This document shows positions 24,982-34,945 of a stretch of DNA of 64,000 nucleotides, one piece after another. The DNA comes from Roseibium aggregatum (GTDB taxonomy: Bacteria > Pseudomonadota > Alphaproteobacteria > Rhizobiales > Stappiaceae): NCBI RefSeq assembly GCF_017309185.1, contig NZ_JAEKJZ010000001.1, forward strand, positions 1,984,001 through 2,048,000, in the 5' to 3' direction. A model generated the notes under the pieces. The model did no database searches, was not told the origin of the DNA, and was given only the letters and a program-made list of their open reading frames with translations. How positions within the stretch are numbered: the first letter of the stretch is position 1; each line of letters begins with the position of its first letter. The translations under genes were made by a program, and so were the position numbers.

Positions 24982-25739
24982 CGCAAAGTTATCTGGAAGG
25001 ATTGGCAAGCAACAGGGGAACGCTTGCCGTGACCGTCGTCGTTCCCGCCAAGGACGAGGCGCAAAATCTTCCGATCCTGCTCGATGAGATCGAGGCGGCG
25101 CTTCAAGGGCGCGGGTTTGAGGTTATCGTTGTCGATGACGGCTCGACGGACGGGACCGATATCGTTCTTCAGGATTATGCGTCGACGCACGACTGGCTGC
25201 GGCCGTTTCGGCACGACAAGTCCTGCGGTCAAAGCTGCGCGGTACGAACCGGGCTGCAAAACGCCCGGGGAGATGTGGTCGCGACCATCGACGGCGACGG
25301 TGAAAACAATCCGGTCTATATTGCTGAACTTCTCGATGCGCTGAACAGTTCCGGTCCGTCTGTCGCCTTGGCCGCCGGACAGCGTCTCGGCCGCAAGGCC
25401 AGTCTCGGTAAACGCTACGCATCGAAATTCGCCAACAAGATCCGTGGGGCGATCCTGAAGGACAACACGCGCGACAGCGGCTGCGGCCTCAAGGCGCTTC
25501 GCCGGGAAGTTTTTCTTCAGCTGCCTTATTTCGACAGCTGGCACCGTTTTTTACCGGCGCTCGTGATCCGGGAAGGGTACGGTGTCGTCCATATCGACGT
25601 ACAGGACCGCCAGCGTCGCCATGGAACCTCCAAATACGGAATCTTCGACCGGGCCCTGATCGGGGTATGGGATCTTTTCGGTGTCTGGTGGCTGCGCCGG
25701 CGCCGGAAAAACATCCCGAGTGTCCGGCCGCTGACCTGA
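24978..25739 (+). CDS. ArnC/DPM1-like family 2 glycosyltransferase (polyprenyl-phosphate sugar synthase)
   Basis: 253 residues from ATG at 24978, overlapping the PAP2 stop. The GT2 fold is clear: VTVVVPAKDEAQNLPILLDE (near 17-36), VIVVDDGSTDGT (near 53-64), ATIDGDGENNP (near 100, the DxD-type motif with an unusual extra Gly) and RDSGCGLKALRR (near 165). It lacks the two C-terminal membrane helices of ArnC, as do the DPM1-like forms. It is predicted to load a sugar onto polyprenyl phosphate at the cytoplasmic face, for use by the ArnT-like enzyme encoded two genes upstream. Confidence 0.87.
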   Translation: MTQSYLEGLASNRGTLAVTVVVPAKDEAQNLPILLDEIEAALQGRGFEVIVVDDGSTDGTDIVLQDYASTHDWLRPFRHDKSCGQSCAVRTGLQNARGDVVATIDGDGENNPVYIAELLDALNSSGPSVALAAGQRLGRKASLGKRYASKFANKIRGAILKDNTRDSGCGLKALRREVFLQLPYFDSWHRFLPALVIREGYGVVHIDVQDRQRRHGTSKYGIFDRALIGVWDLFGVWWLRRRRKNIPSVRPLT

Positions 25740-25802
25740 TCGCGTTCTCATCGGGCAAAGTTCAAGGCGGAACGCCGAAACGCAATTAACTGGAAAAGCC
25801 AC

Positions 25803-26117
25803 ATGACCGCTCTCTTCGACTGGATACACGCTGTCTTCATCGAGCAATTCAATTTCTGGGTCATTCTGGGATTTGTCGCCCAGGCGATGTTCATGATGCG
25901 CTTCGTGATCCAGTGGATTGCGTCGGAAAGGGTCGGCCGCTCGATCGTTCCGGTCGCCTTCTGGTTCTTTTCCGTCGCCGGCGGTTCGTTGCTGCTGATC
26001 TATTCCATCCAGCGCCAGGATCCAGTTTTCATCGCCGGGCAGGGGCTCGGCTTGTTGATCTACTTCCGGAACCTGTGGCTGATCTTCAGGGAAAAACGGA
26101 ACGATCCGACCATCTGA
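25803..26117 (+). CDS. LAB_N-domain membrane protein (lipid-A-disaccharide synthase N-terminal-like)
   Basis: 104 residues with three helices: FWVILGFVAQAMFMMRFVIQ, then VPVAFWFFSVAGGSLLLIYS and FIAGQGLGLLIYFRNLWLIF. The FVAQ-x-x-F-x-x-RF-x-x-QW and RNL-x-L pattern is that of the LAB_N domain. Despite its name this domain is a small SWEET-like membrane unit found beside ArnC/ArnT-like genes. It lies 63 bp after the GT2 gene on the same strand and is probably the last gene of the operon, possibly helping the lipid-linked sugar cross the membrane. That last point is inference. Confidence 0.85.
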   Translation: MTALFDWIHAVFIEQFNFWVILGFVAQAMFMMRFVIQWIASERVGRSIVPVAFWFFSVAGGSLLLIYSIQRQDPVFIAGQGLGLLIYFRNLWLIFREKRNDPTI

Positions 26118-26139
26118 CCGTTCCGTCTCTGGCAATGCA

Positions 26140-27300
26140 TTACGCCGGGAAGGCGGTCCTAAGAGCCTTGTCGAGATCCTTGATGAGGTCTTCAGGGTCT
26201 TCGAGGCCGATATGCAGGCGAACGGACTGACTGTTTTCACCGGTCTGCGTCGCCGTGCGCATGCCTTTGAGCCTTACCGGAATTGCCAGGCTTTCGAAGC
26301 CGCCCCAGGAAAAACCGAGGCCGAAGAGAGAGAGCGCATCGAGAAAGGCGTGCGTCTGCTGTAGCGACGCGCCCTCGGTGAAGTCGAAGGCGCACAGACC
26401 CGAACTGCCGGAGAAATCCCGCTTCCAGATCTCGTATCCCGGATCGGCGGCGAGTGCCGGGTATCTGATCTTGCCGACATGGGGCTGGTCCTTGAGCCAG
26501 TCGAGCACGGCAAGGGTGTTCTTCCTGTGCTGCTCCAGACGAACCGACAGGGTGCGCAATCCGCGCAGGCCCAGAAAGACATCGTCCGGCGCGACGTGGC
26601 TGCCCATTGCGCCGTGCAGCGCTTGAAGCTTCGGCCAGGCCCGTTCGTTCGCGGCGATCGAACCGAGCATGGCGTCCGAATGGCCGACGATATACTTGGT
26701 ACACGCCTGGATCGAGAGGTCTGCTCCCAGGGACAGGGGCTGGCAGTAAAGGGGGCTCGCCCAGGTATTGTCGGCAAGTACGGTTGCATCGATTTCCCGC
26801 GCCGCCGCGGCAATCGCCGGAAGGTCCTGCATCTCGAATGTCAGGGAGCCGGGAGCTTCGACGAATACTGCGGTGGTCTCTGGCCGGAACAACGCCTTGA
26901 TACCGCCCGCAATGGCCGGGTCGTAATATTCCACCGAAACCCCGAAACCGGGAAGGACGGTATCCGCGAAATGGCGGGTCGGGCCGTAGACGGTGTCCGC
27001 CAGCAGAATGTGATCGCCCGATTTGACGCACGACAACAGCGCGAGCGCAATCGCGTTCAGGCCCGAATTGGCCAGTTTCGCGCCGGCCGCCCCTTCGAGT
27101 TCCGCGATCGCCGCCTCCAGCGAATTGGTCGTCGGCGTTCCGCGCCGGCCGTAGGAATAGGCTTGCTTGCCGCCGATCATCGTTTCCACGTCCGGATAAA
27201 GCACGGTGGAGGCATGGACGACAGGCGGATTGACGAACCCGTGAAAAGCTTGCGGATCCCGGCCAGCGTGCATGAGTTTGGTATCGGGCTTGAGAGACAT
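26140..27300 (-). CDS. metC: Cystathionine beta-lyase
   Basis: 386 residues from ATG at 27300; the longer frame has no family support upstream. This is a PLP enzyme of the Cys/Met metabolism family (fold type I). It starts with DTKLMHAGRDPQAFHGFVNP and has the SYGRRGTPT phosphate loop near 52 and DNTWASPLYCQPL near 170. The PLP lysine lies in QACTKYIVGHSDAMLG near 194. The SYGRxGTPT sequence and length favour beta-lyase (cystathionine to homocysteine, pyruvate and ammonia) over gamma-synthase. It converges on the LAB_N gene and is divergent from aapJ, across a 480-bp spacer. Confidence 0.9.
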   Translation of the reverse strand: MSLKPDTKLMHAGRDPQAFHGFVNPPVVHASTVLYPDVETMIGGKQAYSYGRRGTPTTNSLEAAIAELEGAAGAKLANSGLNAIALALLSCVKSGDHILLADTVYGPTRHFADTVLPGFGVSVEYYDPAIAGGIKALFRPETTAVFVEAPGSLTFEMQDLPAIAAAAREIDATVLADNTWASPLYCQPLSLGADLSIQACTKYIVGHSDAMLGSIAANERAWPKLQALHGAMGSHVAPDDVFLGLRGLRTLSVRLEQHRKNTLAVLDWLKDQPHVGKIRYPALAADPGYEIWKRDFSGSSGLCAFDFTEGASLQQTHAFLDALSLFGLGFSWGGFESLAIPVRLKGMRTATQTGENSQSVRLHIGLEDPEDLIKDLDKALRTAFPA

Positions 27301-27780
27301 GTTTTGGTCCGGTTGTATCTTGAGAGTGCAATTGAGGGGGAAGGGGCTCGTGCGGGCAGGTCGGCCCACCGGGCCATGCGCACTCTAGTCAAAGTTTACG
27401 GAGCTGCAACAGACTCCGGCCGCCGTTTTTTCGAGCCGATTTCCGGGGACTTCTTCTACCTGCGATACCGCTTATGTTTAATCGAAAAAGTAATTGATCC
27501 CTTTTTAGGCATCGATTGAATTCGATTTAGCCATGTTCACTATTTGTGCGTGTTGGCGGGAGGCAATTGCATCGCCGCCCGCGAAATTTGACGAGATAAT
27601 GGCAGCAAGTACTTGACCCGAACAGCTAAATGCCATCGTATGGTCGCGTCGGGCGGGCCGGGGAAACTCTGGAGGAAATGGCCGCTGAGGCTGACTGTTG
27701 TCCGCGGAGCGAGGCAACGAGGAAGTTCTCCGATCAGGCCCGACAAAAAAGTATGGGTAACAAATAAAGGCTGCATATCC
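27301..27780. other. Intergenic region between metC and aapJ
   Basis: 480 bases with divergent promoters. An in-frame extension of aapJ reaches 27613 but has no signal-peptide sense, so I leave it out. The stretch 27460-27560 is AT-rich and promoter-like. I see no SAM-type riboswitch structure before metC. Confidence 0.4.
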
Positions 27781-28800
27781 ATGTCAAAAAAATTCCTTCC
27801 GCTCGTACTCGGCGCTGCCATGGGTGCCGTTGCGGCGACGGCTGCCGGTGCGACGACGCTGGAAGACGTCAAAGCTAAGGGCTTTATTCAGTGTGGCGTG
27901 AGCCAGGGCCTTCCGGGTTTCTCCAATCCGGACGCACAGGGCAACTGGACCGGTCTCGACGTTGATTTCTGCCGTGCAATGGCCGCTGCTGTTTTCGGGG
28001 ACGCGTCCGCCGCCAAGTTCACTCCGCTGTCCGCGAAAGAGCGTTTTACCGCTCTGCAGTCGGGTGAAGTCGACGTTCTGCCGCGCAACACCACCTGGAC
28101 CATGTCCCGTGACACGCAGTTGGGCTTGAACTTCGCCGGCGTGAACTACTACGACGGCCAGGGCTTCATGGTGCGCAAGGATCTCGGTGTGACGTCCGCT
28201 CTGGAACTGTCCGGCGCATCTGTCTGCACCAACACTGGCACCACCACCGAGCTGAACGTCGCCGACTACTTCCGTGCGAACAACATGCCGTACGAAATCG
28301 TCGCTTTCGAGAAAGCCGACGAGGTTGTGGCCGCGTATGACGCCGGCCGTTGTGACGTTTACACCACGGATGCGTCCGGCCTGTACGCCCAGCGTCTGAA
28401 GCTGACCAATCCGGGCGACCACATGGTCCTGCCGGAAATCATCTCCAAAGAGCCTCTCGGGCCGGTTGTCCGCCAGGGCGACGATGAGTGGTTCAACATC
28501 GCCAAGTGGACACTCAACGCGATGCTCAACGCTGAAGAGCTCGGTGTGTCCTCCGAAAATGTCGACGAGATGAAGTCTTCCGACAACCCGTCCATCAAAC
28601 GTCTTCTGGGCGTTGAAGGTGCGTATGGTGAAGGCATCGGCCTCTCCAACGACTGGGCCTACAACATCATCAAGAACGTCGGCAACTATGAAGAGTCCTT
28701 CAACGCCAACGTCGGTCCGGACACTCCGCTCGGCATTTCCCGCGGCGTGAACGCTCTTTGGAACAAGGGCGGCTTCATGTACGCGCCGCCGATCCGCTAA
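27781..28800 (+). CDS. aapJ: General L-amino acid ABC transporter, periplasmic binding protein
   Basis: 339 residues from ATG at 27781. A signal peptide (about 1-23, LPLVLGAAMGAVAATAAGA) leads a type 2 solute-binding protein of the polar amino acid family. The start of the mature part reads TLEDVKAKGFIQCGVSQGLP, typical of AapJ, followed by GNWTGLDVDFCRAMAAAVF and LSAKERFTALQSGEVDVLPR. It captures a broad range of L-amino acids for the AapQMP membrane complex encoded next. A terminator-like hairpin immediately after the gene would make it more abundant than the membrane parts, as is common for binding proteins. Codon use is strongly biased, in keeping with high expression. Confidence 0.95.
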   Translation: MSKKFLPLVLGAAMGAVAATAAGATTLEDVKAKGFIQCGVSQGLPGFSNPDAQGNWTGLDVDFCRAMAAAVFGDASAAKFTPLSAKERFTALQSGEVDVLPRNTTWTMSRDTQLGLNFAGVNYYDGQGFMVRKDLGVTSALELSGASVCTNTGTTTELNVADYFRANNMPYEIVAFEKADEVVAAYDAGRCDVYTTDASGLYAQRLKLTNPGDHMVLPEIISKEPLGPVVRQGDDEWFNIAKWTLNAMLNAEELGVSSENVDEMKSSDNPSIKRLLGVEGAYGEGIGLSNDWAYNIIKNVGNYEESFNANVGPDTPLGISRGVNALWNKGGFMYAPPIR

Positions 28801-28828
28801 TCCTCTTAGCTGAGATCTGAGGATTAAG

Positions 28829-28862
28829 GGTTCCGGCGGCACGCCTGCCGGAACCTTTTTTT
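28829..28862 (+). terminator. Intra-operon terminator/attenuator after aapJ
   Basis: A 9-bp perfect stem (GGTTCCGGC / GCCGGAACC, 28829-28837 and 28847-28855) is followed by seven T residues. It lies between aapJ and aapQ, so it should reduce transcription into aapQMP and stabilise the aapJ message. Confidence 0.9.
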
Positions 28863-29031
28863 ATAAACATCATGCGTTGAGAACCGGGCAAAACCGGTCA
28901 AACGTGGGGAACGAACTGCTTCGAACGCCGATAGGGGAACGCGCGAAAAGCGCAGTGTGGAAGCGGTTTTCTACGAGAAAGACACACGGCTTCATGCCGG
29001 CTTCTTTCCGTTAAAACTTGGGCGAGGTTCT

Positions 29032-30249
29032 ATGACTTCAATGGAGCGGGACACGGCGGAGGCGCCGGCGCGTGCTTCGCTGATCAACGATCCAAAAGCG
29101 CGCGGCTACTTTTATCAGGCGGTGTTGATCGTCGCGCTAGTTGTATCGGGATACTTTATCGTCACCAACACGATTGCCAACCTGGAAAGGCAGAACATTG
29201 CTTCCGGTTGGGATTTTCTTGAAAACACAGCCGGTTTCGGCACCAATCAGTCCCTGGTGGAATACTCTGAAACGTCCTCATACGGCTGGGCTATTTTTGT
29301 CGGGTTCCTGAACACGCTGCTTGTTGCGGTTGTTGGCATTTTCTTCGCCACGGTAGTCGGTTTCATCGTTGGGGTTGCAAGGCTTTCCAACAACTGGGTT
29401 ATCAGCCGTATCGCTTATTGCTACGTCGAACTGATCCGGAACATCCCGCTGCTGCTGCAGATTTTCTTCTGGTATTTCGCGGTGTTGCGCGCGGTCCCGG
29501 GAAAACGCGACAAGTGGTCGTTCTTTTTCGATACGGTTCATCTGAATATCGCCGGTTTGCGCGGTCCCAAACCAATCTGGGAACCGGGAGCCGAGTGGAT
29601 AGGCTTTGCCCTCATTCTCGGGATCATTGCTTCCATTGTGGTTTCAAGATGGGCGCACAAACGCCAGGATCAGACCGGTCAGCAGTTTCCGGTTTTCTGG
29701 ACAGCGGTCGGCCTGATCGTCGGATTGCCCGTTTTGACGTATCTCGTTACCGGCATGCCGATGCATCTGGAACACCCGAATTTCGTCGAAACCGGTCCGA
29801 TCCTGCGCCGTGGGTTCGAATTGAATGTCGGTATCAACGTCATTCCCGAGTTTCTGGCGCTAACGGCGGCTCTGTCGATCTACACCGCGTCCTTCATTGC
29901 GGAAATCGTTCGCGCGGGCATTCAGGCCGTCAGCCACGGTCAGACCGAGGCGGCTCATGCTCTCGGACTGCGGAACGGCCCGACACTTCGCCTGGTCGTC
30001 ATCCCTCAGGCAATGCGGGTCATCATTCCGCCTCTCACGAGCCAGTATCTCAACCTGACCAAGAATTCTTCGCTTGCGGTCGCAATCGCTTACCCGGATC
30101 TCGTGTCCATGGGCGGCACGGTTCTCAATCAGACGGGCCAGGCGATCGAGGTCATTGGCATCTGGATGGCGGTGTACCTGTCGCTCAGCCTGATCACCTC
30201 TGCCTTCATGAACTGGTACAACCAGCGCATGGCGCTTGTGGAACGGTAA
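29032..30249 (+). CDS. aapQ: General L-amino acid ABC transporter, permease
   Basis: 405 residues from ATG at 29032 (GCGAGG upstream); a longer frame from 28957 is less likely. About eight helices, with the binding-protein-dependent permease signature EAAHALGLRNGPTLRLVVIP near 330. The large insert between helices (residues about 170-260, with WSFFFDTVHLNIAGLRGP) is the feature that sets AapQ apart from shorter polar-amino-acid permeases. It pairs with AapM and is powered by AapP. The gene is 12 bp from aapM. Confidence 0.94.
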   Translation: MTSMERDTAEAPARASLINDPKARGYFYQAVLIVALVVSGYFIVTNTIANLERQNIASGWDFLENTAGFGTNQSLVEYSETSSYGWAIFVGFLNTLLVAVVGIFFATVVGFIVGVARLSNNWVISRIAYCYVELIRNIPLLLQIFFWYFAVLRAVPGKRDKWSFFFDTVHLNIAGLRGPKPIWEPGAEWIGFALILGIIASIVVSRWAHKRQDQTGQQFPVFWTAVGLIVGLPVLTYLVTGMPMHLEHPNFVETGPILRRGFELNVGINVIPEFLALTAALSIYTASFIAEIVRAGIQAVSHGQTEAAHALGLRNGPTLRLVVIPQAMRVIIPPLTSQYLNLTKNSSLAVAIAYPDLVSMGGTVLNQTGQAIEVIGIWMAVYLSLSLITSAFMNWYNQRMALVER

Positions 30250-30261
30250 GGAGAGCGTCCC

Positions 30262-31413
30262 ATGACTAATTCTGAAATGTTCCACATCAGAACCGAGGAG
30301 GCGCCGCGCTTGCCGGCGCCGATCTCGACCACCGGCGCCATCGGCTGGATGCGGCAGCACCTGTTTTCCTCCATTGGCAACACCATACTGACCGTCATTG
30401 GAATCCTGATCGCCTATTCCCTGATCGCGCCGCTCATTCAATTCGCGTTGATCGACGCGGTCTGGTCTGGAGAAAACAGGGAAGCCTGCCTGCCGCAGGA
30501 CGGTGGCCACAGCGGGGCTTGCTGGGCTTATGTAAAGGCCTACTTCCCCCAGTTCATTTACGGCAGGTACCCGACGGAGGAGATCTGGCGGGTAAACATC
30601 GTTTACTTCCTGTTTGCCGTGCTTCTGGTGCCGTTGGCGATCCCGAGCGCGCCGTTCAAGAAGGCCAACGCGATCCTGTTTCTGGTCGTGTTTCCGGTCG
30701 TTGCCTATTTCCTGCTGACCGGTCTGGTGATCGGGGATACGGTTGTTCTGCCGATTGTGGAAACCGCTGTGTGGGGGGGCTTGCTGGTCACCCTCGTGAT
30801 TGCGGTTACCGGCATCGTGGCTTCACTTCCGCTTGGCATTGCGCTTGCCCTTGGCCGGCGCTCGAAAATGCCGATCGTCAAGCTCGTGTCGATCATCTTC
30901 ATCGAGTTCTGGCGCGGCGTGCCGCTGATCACGGTGCTGTTCATGTCGTCGGTGATGCTGCCGTTGTTCCTGCCGGAAGGGGTGACGTTCGACAAGCTGC
31001 TGCGCGTCCTCATCGGTGTGACCCTGTTTTCCGCCGCTTACATGGCCGAAGTGGTCCGTGGGGGGCTGCAGGCGATCCCGAAGGGCCAGTATGAGGGTGC
31101 CATGGCGCTCGGCCTCCGGTTCTGGCCGATGATGTATCTCATCATCCTTCCGCAGGCGCTGAAGCTGGTGATCCCGGGCATCGTCAACACCTTCATCGGT
31201 CTTTTCAAGGATACGACACTGGTGCTGATCGTCGGCATGTTCGACTTGCTTGGACAGATCCAGTCGTCCTTCACAGACCCGACCTGGTCGACCCCGAGTC
31301 AGGGCCATACAGGCTATCTGTTCGCAGCGATCGTCTTCTGGTGCTTCTGCTTCGGCATGTCTCGCTACTCCATTTTCATGGAGAAGAAGCTGCACACCGG
31401 GCACAAACGCTAA
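30262..31413 (+). CDS. aapM: General L-amino acid ABC transporter, permease
   Basis: 383 residues, preceded by AAGGAGAG. About eight helices. The permease EAA loop reads [20 protein letters not shown] near 279-298. The N-terminal half carries a periplasmic segment with [20 protein letters not shown], typical of AapM. It forms the heterodimeric membrane channel with AapQ. It is in the same operon, 12 bp after aapQ and 67 bp before aapP. Confidence 0.94.
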   Translation: MTNSEMFHIRTEEAPRLPAPISTTGAIGWMRQHLFSSIGNTILTVIGILIAYSLIAPLIQFALIDAVWSGENREACLPQDGGHSGACWAYVKAYFPQFIYGRYPTEEIWRVNIVYFLFAVLLVPLAIPSAPFKKANAILFLVVFPVVAYFLLTGLVIGDTVVLPIVETAVWGGLLVTLVIAVTGIVASLPLGIALALGRRSKMPIVKLVSIIFIEFWRGVPLITVLFMSSVMLPLFLPEGVTFDKLLRVLIGVTLFSAAYMAEVVRGGLQAIPKGQYEGAMALGLRFWPMMYLIILPQALKLVIPGIVNTFIGLFKDTTLVLIVGMFDLLGQIQSSFTDPTWSTPSQGHTGYLFAAIVFWCFCFGMSRYSIFMEKKLHTGHKR

Positions 31414-31480
31414 GGATTTTTCCGGGGCGCGCGCCTTATCGCAGCGCCCCGGCCGACAGACACTCTTGGAGTTAACAACC

Positions 31481-32284
31481 ATGACTGAGAATACAGTACG
31501 CGACGAGGACCTTTCCGCCGACCGCGCCAAGATGACGGTTTCCGAAACGGAAGTGGCGGTCGAAATCAACAACATGAACAAGTGGTATGGAGAGTTCCAT
31601 GTCCTGCGCGACATCAATCTCAAGGTGATGCGCGGCGAACGGATCGTGATCTGCGGTCCATCGGGCTCGGGAAAATCCACCATGATCCGCTGCATCAACA
31701 GGCTTGAGGAACACCAGTCCGGTCAGATTCTCGTCGACGGCAACGAGCTGACCGACGATTTGAAAAAGATCGATGAGATCCGCCGGGAAGTCGGCATGTG
31801 CTTTCAGCACTTCAACCTGTTTCCGCATCTGACCATTCTTGAAAACTGCACGCTGGCCCCGATCTGGGTCCGCAAGATGCCGAAGAAGGAAGCCGAAGAC
31901 ATCGCCATGCACTATCTTGAGCGCGTCAAGATCCCCGAGCAGGCGCAAAAGTATCCCGGCCAGCTCTCCGGCGGCCAGCAGCAGCGCGTCGCGATCGCCC
32001 GGTCGCTCTGCATGAACCCGAAGATCATGCTGTTCGACGAGCCGACTTCGGCGCTCGATCCGGAAATGATCAAGGAAGTGCTCGATGTTATGGTCGGCCT
32101 GGCGGAAGAAGGCATGACCATGCTCTGTGTGACTCACGAAATGGGCTTCGCCCGCAAGGTCGCAAACCGGGTTATCTTCATGGATGCCGGCCAGATCGTG
32201 GAACAGAACGAGCCGGAGGAGTTTTTTACCAATCCGCAGCATGAACGGACCAAATTGTTCCTGAGCCAGATCCTGCACCACTAG
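31481..32284 (+). CDS. aapP: General L-amino acid ABC transporter, ATP-binding subunit
   Basis: 267 residues from ATG at 31481 (TTGGAG upstream); the frame continues to 31250 but overlaps aapM and is not family-like there. Walker [10 protein letters not shown] (near 64), Q-loop FQHFNLF, signature [13 protein letters not shown] (near 162), Walker [14 protein letters not shown] and H-loop [13 protein letters not shown] are all present. It hydrolyses ATP for AapQM. It is the last gene of the operon. Confidence 0.95.
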   Translation: MTENTVRDEDLSADRAKMTVSETEVAVEINNMNKWYGEFHVLRDINLKVMRGERIVICGPSGSGKSTMIRCINRLEEHQSGQILVDGNELTDDLKKIDEIRREVGMCFQHFNLFPHLTILENCTLAPIWVRKMPKKEAEDIAMHYLERVKIPEQAQKYPGQLSGGQQQRVAIARSLCMNPKIMLFDEPTSALDPEMIKEVLDVMVGLAEEGMTMLCVTHEMGFARKVANRVIFMDAGQIVEQNEPEEFFTNPQHERTKLFLSQILHH

Positions 32285-32730
32285 GACGACGGACCGGCGG
32301 CAGGCAGGTGCAGCTTTTCACGAAAAGGTCTGCTCGCTGTTTGCCTGTTTGTTGACGCCGTTTTTTAGACAATGGGCCTTGGAATGGTGTTCCGAGGCCC
32401 ATTGCCGTTTCGGCATCGCTTTTCCCGCCACCCTGATCCGGGTCTCTGGCTTACCTCAACATCTCCCGAAAGGAGATCGCCGGCTGTTTCCGCCACGGCC
32501 AAAATTTCCGATTGGGCCGGATCGCATTGCCGCGAAACTGCGGAGCGATTCTATCTGCCCTCGACTGGAAGTTGCGTACGGAGTTGCAAGCTCAAAAATA
32601 CGCAAAAATATCGAGTTATAAACCGGCAATTCAAGATGGTGGGCTGTCGAATATTTCACTGTAAATTTTATTTTATTTTTTATTTATTCTTTTCAATTGT
32701 CGTAGGGTCAGTATTAATGGGTGAGCGGCC
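32285..32730. other. Intergenic region after aapP
   Basis: About 445 bases. It holds the hairpin at 32371-32403 and an AT-rich run (about 32650-32700) that is probably the promoter of the chemoreceptor gene. Frames through it have no coding character. Confidence 0.45.
32371..32403 (+). terminator. Strong hairpin downstream of the aap operon
   Basis: AATGGGCCT (32371-32379) pairs with AGGCCCATT (32395-32403), with GGAA/TTCC continuing the stem inside. It lacks a following T-run, so it may be a processing or RNA-stability hairpin or a weak terminator. Confidence 0.45.
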
Positions 32731-34068
32731 ATGCACGACAAAGATCATGAGTTTGAGGACCGGTTGAGGTTTGCTGAAATCGACCGGGAAACTATCGCCA
32801 TTTTGAGAAAAATCTGGCCGGTCGTGAAGCCGTCCCTGGATGGGGTTCTCGATGCGTTTTACGCGCATGTAAAGACCAACGCACATCTTTCCGCCATGGT
32901 CGGCAGCATGCAGCCAAGGCTGGTCGAGGCCCAGAAAACCCACTGGGAAAAGCTCTTCACAAACGGTTTCGACGCGGACTATCAGCAAAGCATCAACCGG
33001 ATCGGTCATGTTCACTGCAAGATCGGCCTGGAGCCTGCCTGGTACATTGGCGGTTACAAGTTCGTTCTGATCCGTCTGCATGCGTTGATTCTTCGAAAGT
33101 ACAGAAGATCGTTTCAAGACGTCGAAAGATTGCTCAGCGCCGTTTCCTCCGCGGTTATGCTGGACATGGATCTCGCGATTTCGACCTATGAGGAAAAGCT
33201 GCTCGAGGAACGTGCCGAGCAGATGAAACGTTTGAACCTGGCCATCGAGGCATTTCAGGCGAAGGTGCGGCAACCCTTGCAGGAAGTCGATGAAGGCGCT
33301 CGAAAGGTTGAGAAGGAAGCGAACGAACTTACCTTGGTCTCCAAATCCGCGATGGAAAAGGTTTCAAGCGCCAGCGCCGTTTCCAAGGATTCCAGCGTGA
33401 GCGTTCAAACCGTTGCTTCGGCCACGGAAGAGCTTTCGAGTTCCATTCAGGAAATATCGAAACAGATTGTCGGAGCTTCAAAGATTGCGAGCGAAGCCGC
33501 TGGCGGCACGGAGCAATCCAGTGTCCAGGTGGGCAGCCTCGCCGGAGCTGCGCAGAAGATCGGCGATGTTGTCGGTCTCATTCAGGCGATTGCCGAACAG
33601 ACCAATCTTCTTGCCCTGAATGCGACGATTGAAGCCGCAAGGGCCGGTGAGGCCGGAAAGGGCTTCGCCGTGGTTGCCAGTGAGGTGAAGACGCTGGCCG
33701 AACAAACCGCGAAGGCGACGGAAGAAATCAGCCAGCAGGTCACGGAGATCCAGGAATCGACGGACAAGGCGGTCGGATCTATTCAGTCGATTTCCGAGGT
33801 GGTCAAGAACCTCGACGAGATGACGGCTTCGATTGCTGCCGCGGTCGAGGAGCAGGGCGCCGCGACGCAGGAAATTTCGCAAAGCATTCAGTCGGTCGCT
33901 TCGGGAGCCGGGACGCTGGACAACGATATAGAAGGGGTTGGGCAGGCCATAGAGACCAGCGACAGGACAGCCGGCGCGTTTATGGAAGCGGCCCGTCGGA
34001 TGAACGCCAGCACAAATGCCATCTCTGTCGAGATTGCCGATTTCTTCGAAGCGCTGAAGGCCGGGTGA
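32731..34068 (+). CDS. Globin-coupled soluble methyl-accepting chemotaxis protein
   Basis: 445 residues without a membrane helix. The N-terminal protoglobin domain (about 8-165) has [20 protein letters not shown], where a His of the HxKIGL/WY pattern would be the proximal haem ligand, as in HemAT oxygen sensors. A helical linker (about 165-205) leads the methyl-accepting signalling domain. Its tip reads [20 protein letters not shown] (near 288-307) and then [18 protein letters not shown]. It should sense oxygen or another gas through haem and control CheA, or a chemosensory pathway other than flagellar taxis. It is monocistronic. Confidence 0.9.
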   Translation: MHDKDHEFEDRLRFAEIDRETIAILRKIWPVVKPSLDGVLDAFYAHVKTNAHLSAMVGSMQPRLVEAQKTHWEKLFTNGFDADYQQSINRIGHVHCKIGLEPAWYIGGYKFVLIRLHALILRKYRRSFQDVERLLSAVSSAVMLDMDLAISTYEEKLLEERAEQMKRLNLAIEAFQAKVRQPLQEVDEGARKVEKEANELTLVSKSAMEKVSSASAVSKDSSVSVQTVASATEELSSSIQEISKQIVGASKIASEAAGGTEQSSVQVGSLAGAAQKIGDVVGLIQAIAEQTNLLALNATIEAARAGEAGKGFAVVASEVKTLAEQTAKATEEISQQVTEIQESTDKAVGSIQSISEVVKNLDEMTASIAAAVEEQGAATQEISQSIQSVASGAGTLDNDIEGVGQAIETSDRTAGAFMEAARRMNASTNAISVEIADFFEALKAG

Positions 34069-34090
34069 CGGCTGCAGGCGAAGCTTGCCG

Positions 34091-34936
34091 TCAGGAAGGC
34101 GTGGTTGCGATCTTCGTGTCCTCGCGCCCACCCCATTCCGCCCAGGAACCGTCGTAAAGGGCTAGGTCTCTCACACCGAGGATCGTGAGGCCGAGAGTGA
34201 GTATCGCCGCGGTCACGCCCGAGCCGCAGGTCGTTGTTACGGGTTTCTCGAAATCCACGCCGGCTGCCTGAAAAATCTCGGCAAGCTCTGCCTTGGAGCG
34301 GAAGGTGCCGTCTGTGCCGATCAACTGTGTGAAGGGAAGATTGAGCGCGGTCGGCATGTGTCCGGACTTGAGGCCCGCCCGCGGCTCAGGTGCGGCGCCG
34401 GCGAACCGTTCAGCGGATCTCGCATCGAGCAATTGACGGGCCCCCGATGAAATTGAGTGCCGGATGTTTTCAAGGTCAGCCACAGCGCCGTGGTTCAGTC
34501 GCGCGGTGAAATGGCTTTGAACACGATGGGGAACCGTATCCTCGACGGGCCGTTCTTCGGCCTGCCATTTCGGCAGGCCGCCGTCGAGGATAAAGACGCG
34601 CTCGGCGCCCATGCATCTCAGGGTCCACCAGACCCGCGGCGCGGAATAAAAGCCAAAATCGTCGTACACGACCAGGGTCTGGCCGTCCCCGATCCCGAGC
34701 TTTCGCATCGCGGAGGAGAAGACGTGCGGTTGCGGCAGCATGTGCGGCAGATCGGACTGCTTGTCGCAGATTTCGTTGATGTCGAAAAACACCGCGCCGG
34801 GGATATGCGCCGTCGGGTAGACCGGTTGTGCCTCCGGCTCCGTGACAGGAGGCATCCAGGCGTTGACGACCACAAGGTCCGGGGAGGACAGACGATCGGC
34901 CAGCCATTGGGTGGAGACGAGTGGTTGGTCGGTCAT
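34091..34936 (-). CDS. sseA: 3-mercaptopyruvate/thiosulfate sulfurtransferase
   Basis: 281 residues made of two rhodanese domains. The N-terminal domain is non-catalytic (LVVVNAWMPPV, HIPGAVFFDINEICD). The C-terminal one carries Cys237 in the active loop TCGSGVTAA. The CGSGVT loop is the form typical of mercaptopyruvate sulfurtransferases, while classical thiosulfate rhodaneses have CRKGVT. It moves sulfur from 3-mercaptopyruvate to a thiol or cyanide. It is the last gene of a leftward group with cysK at its head, 9 bp after the GFA-type gene. Confidence 0.92.
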   Translation of the reverse strand: MTDQPLVSTQWLADRLSSPDLVVVNAWMPPVTEPEAQPVYPTAHIPGAVFFDINEICDKQSDLPHMLPQPHVFSSAMRKLGIGDGQTLVVYDDFGFYSAPRVWWTLRCMGAERVFILDGGLPKWQAEERPVEDTVPHRVQSHFTARLNHGAVADLENIRHSISSGARQLLDARSAERFAGAAPEPRAGLKSGHMPTALNLPFTQLIGTDGTFRSKAELAEIFQAAGVDFEKPVTTTCGSGVTAAILTLGLTILGVRDLALYDGSWAEWGGREDTKIATTPS

Positions 34937-34945
34937 TTGAGCTCC

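Noticed and set aside
27301-27560. SAM-II type riboswitch before metC
   Set aside because: I looked for the conserved pseudoknot elements common before met genes in alphaproteobacteria and could not trace them.
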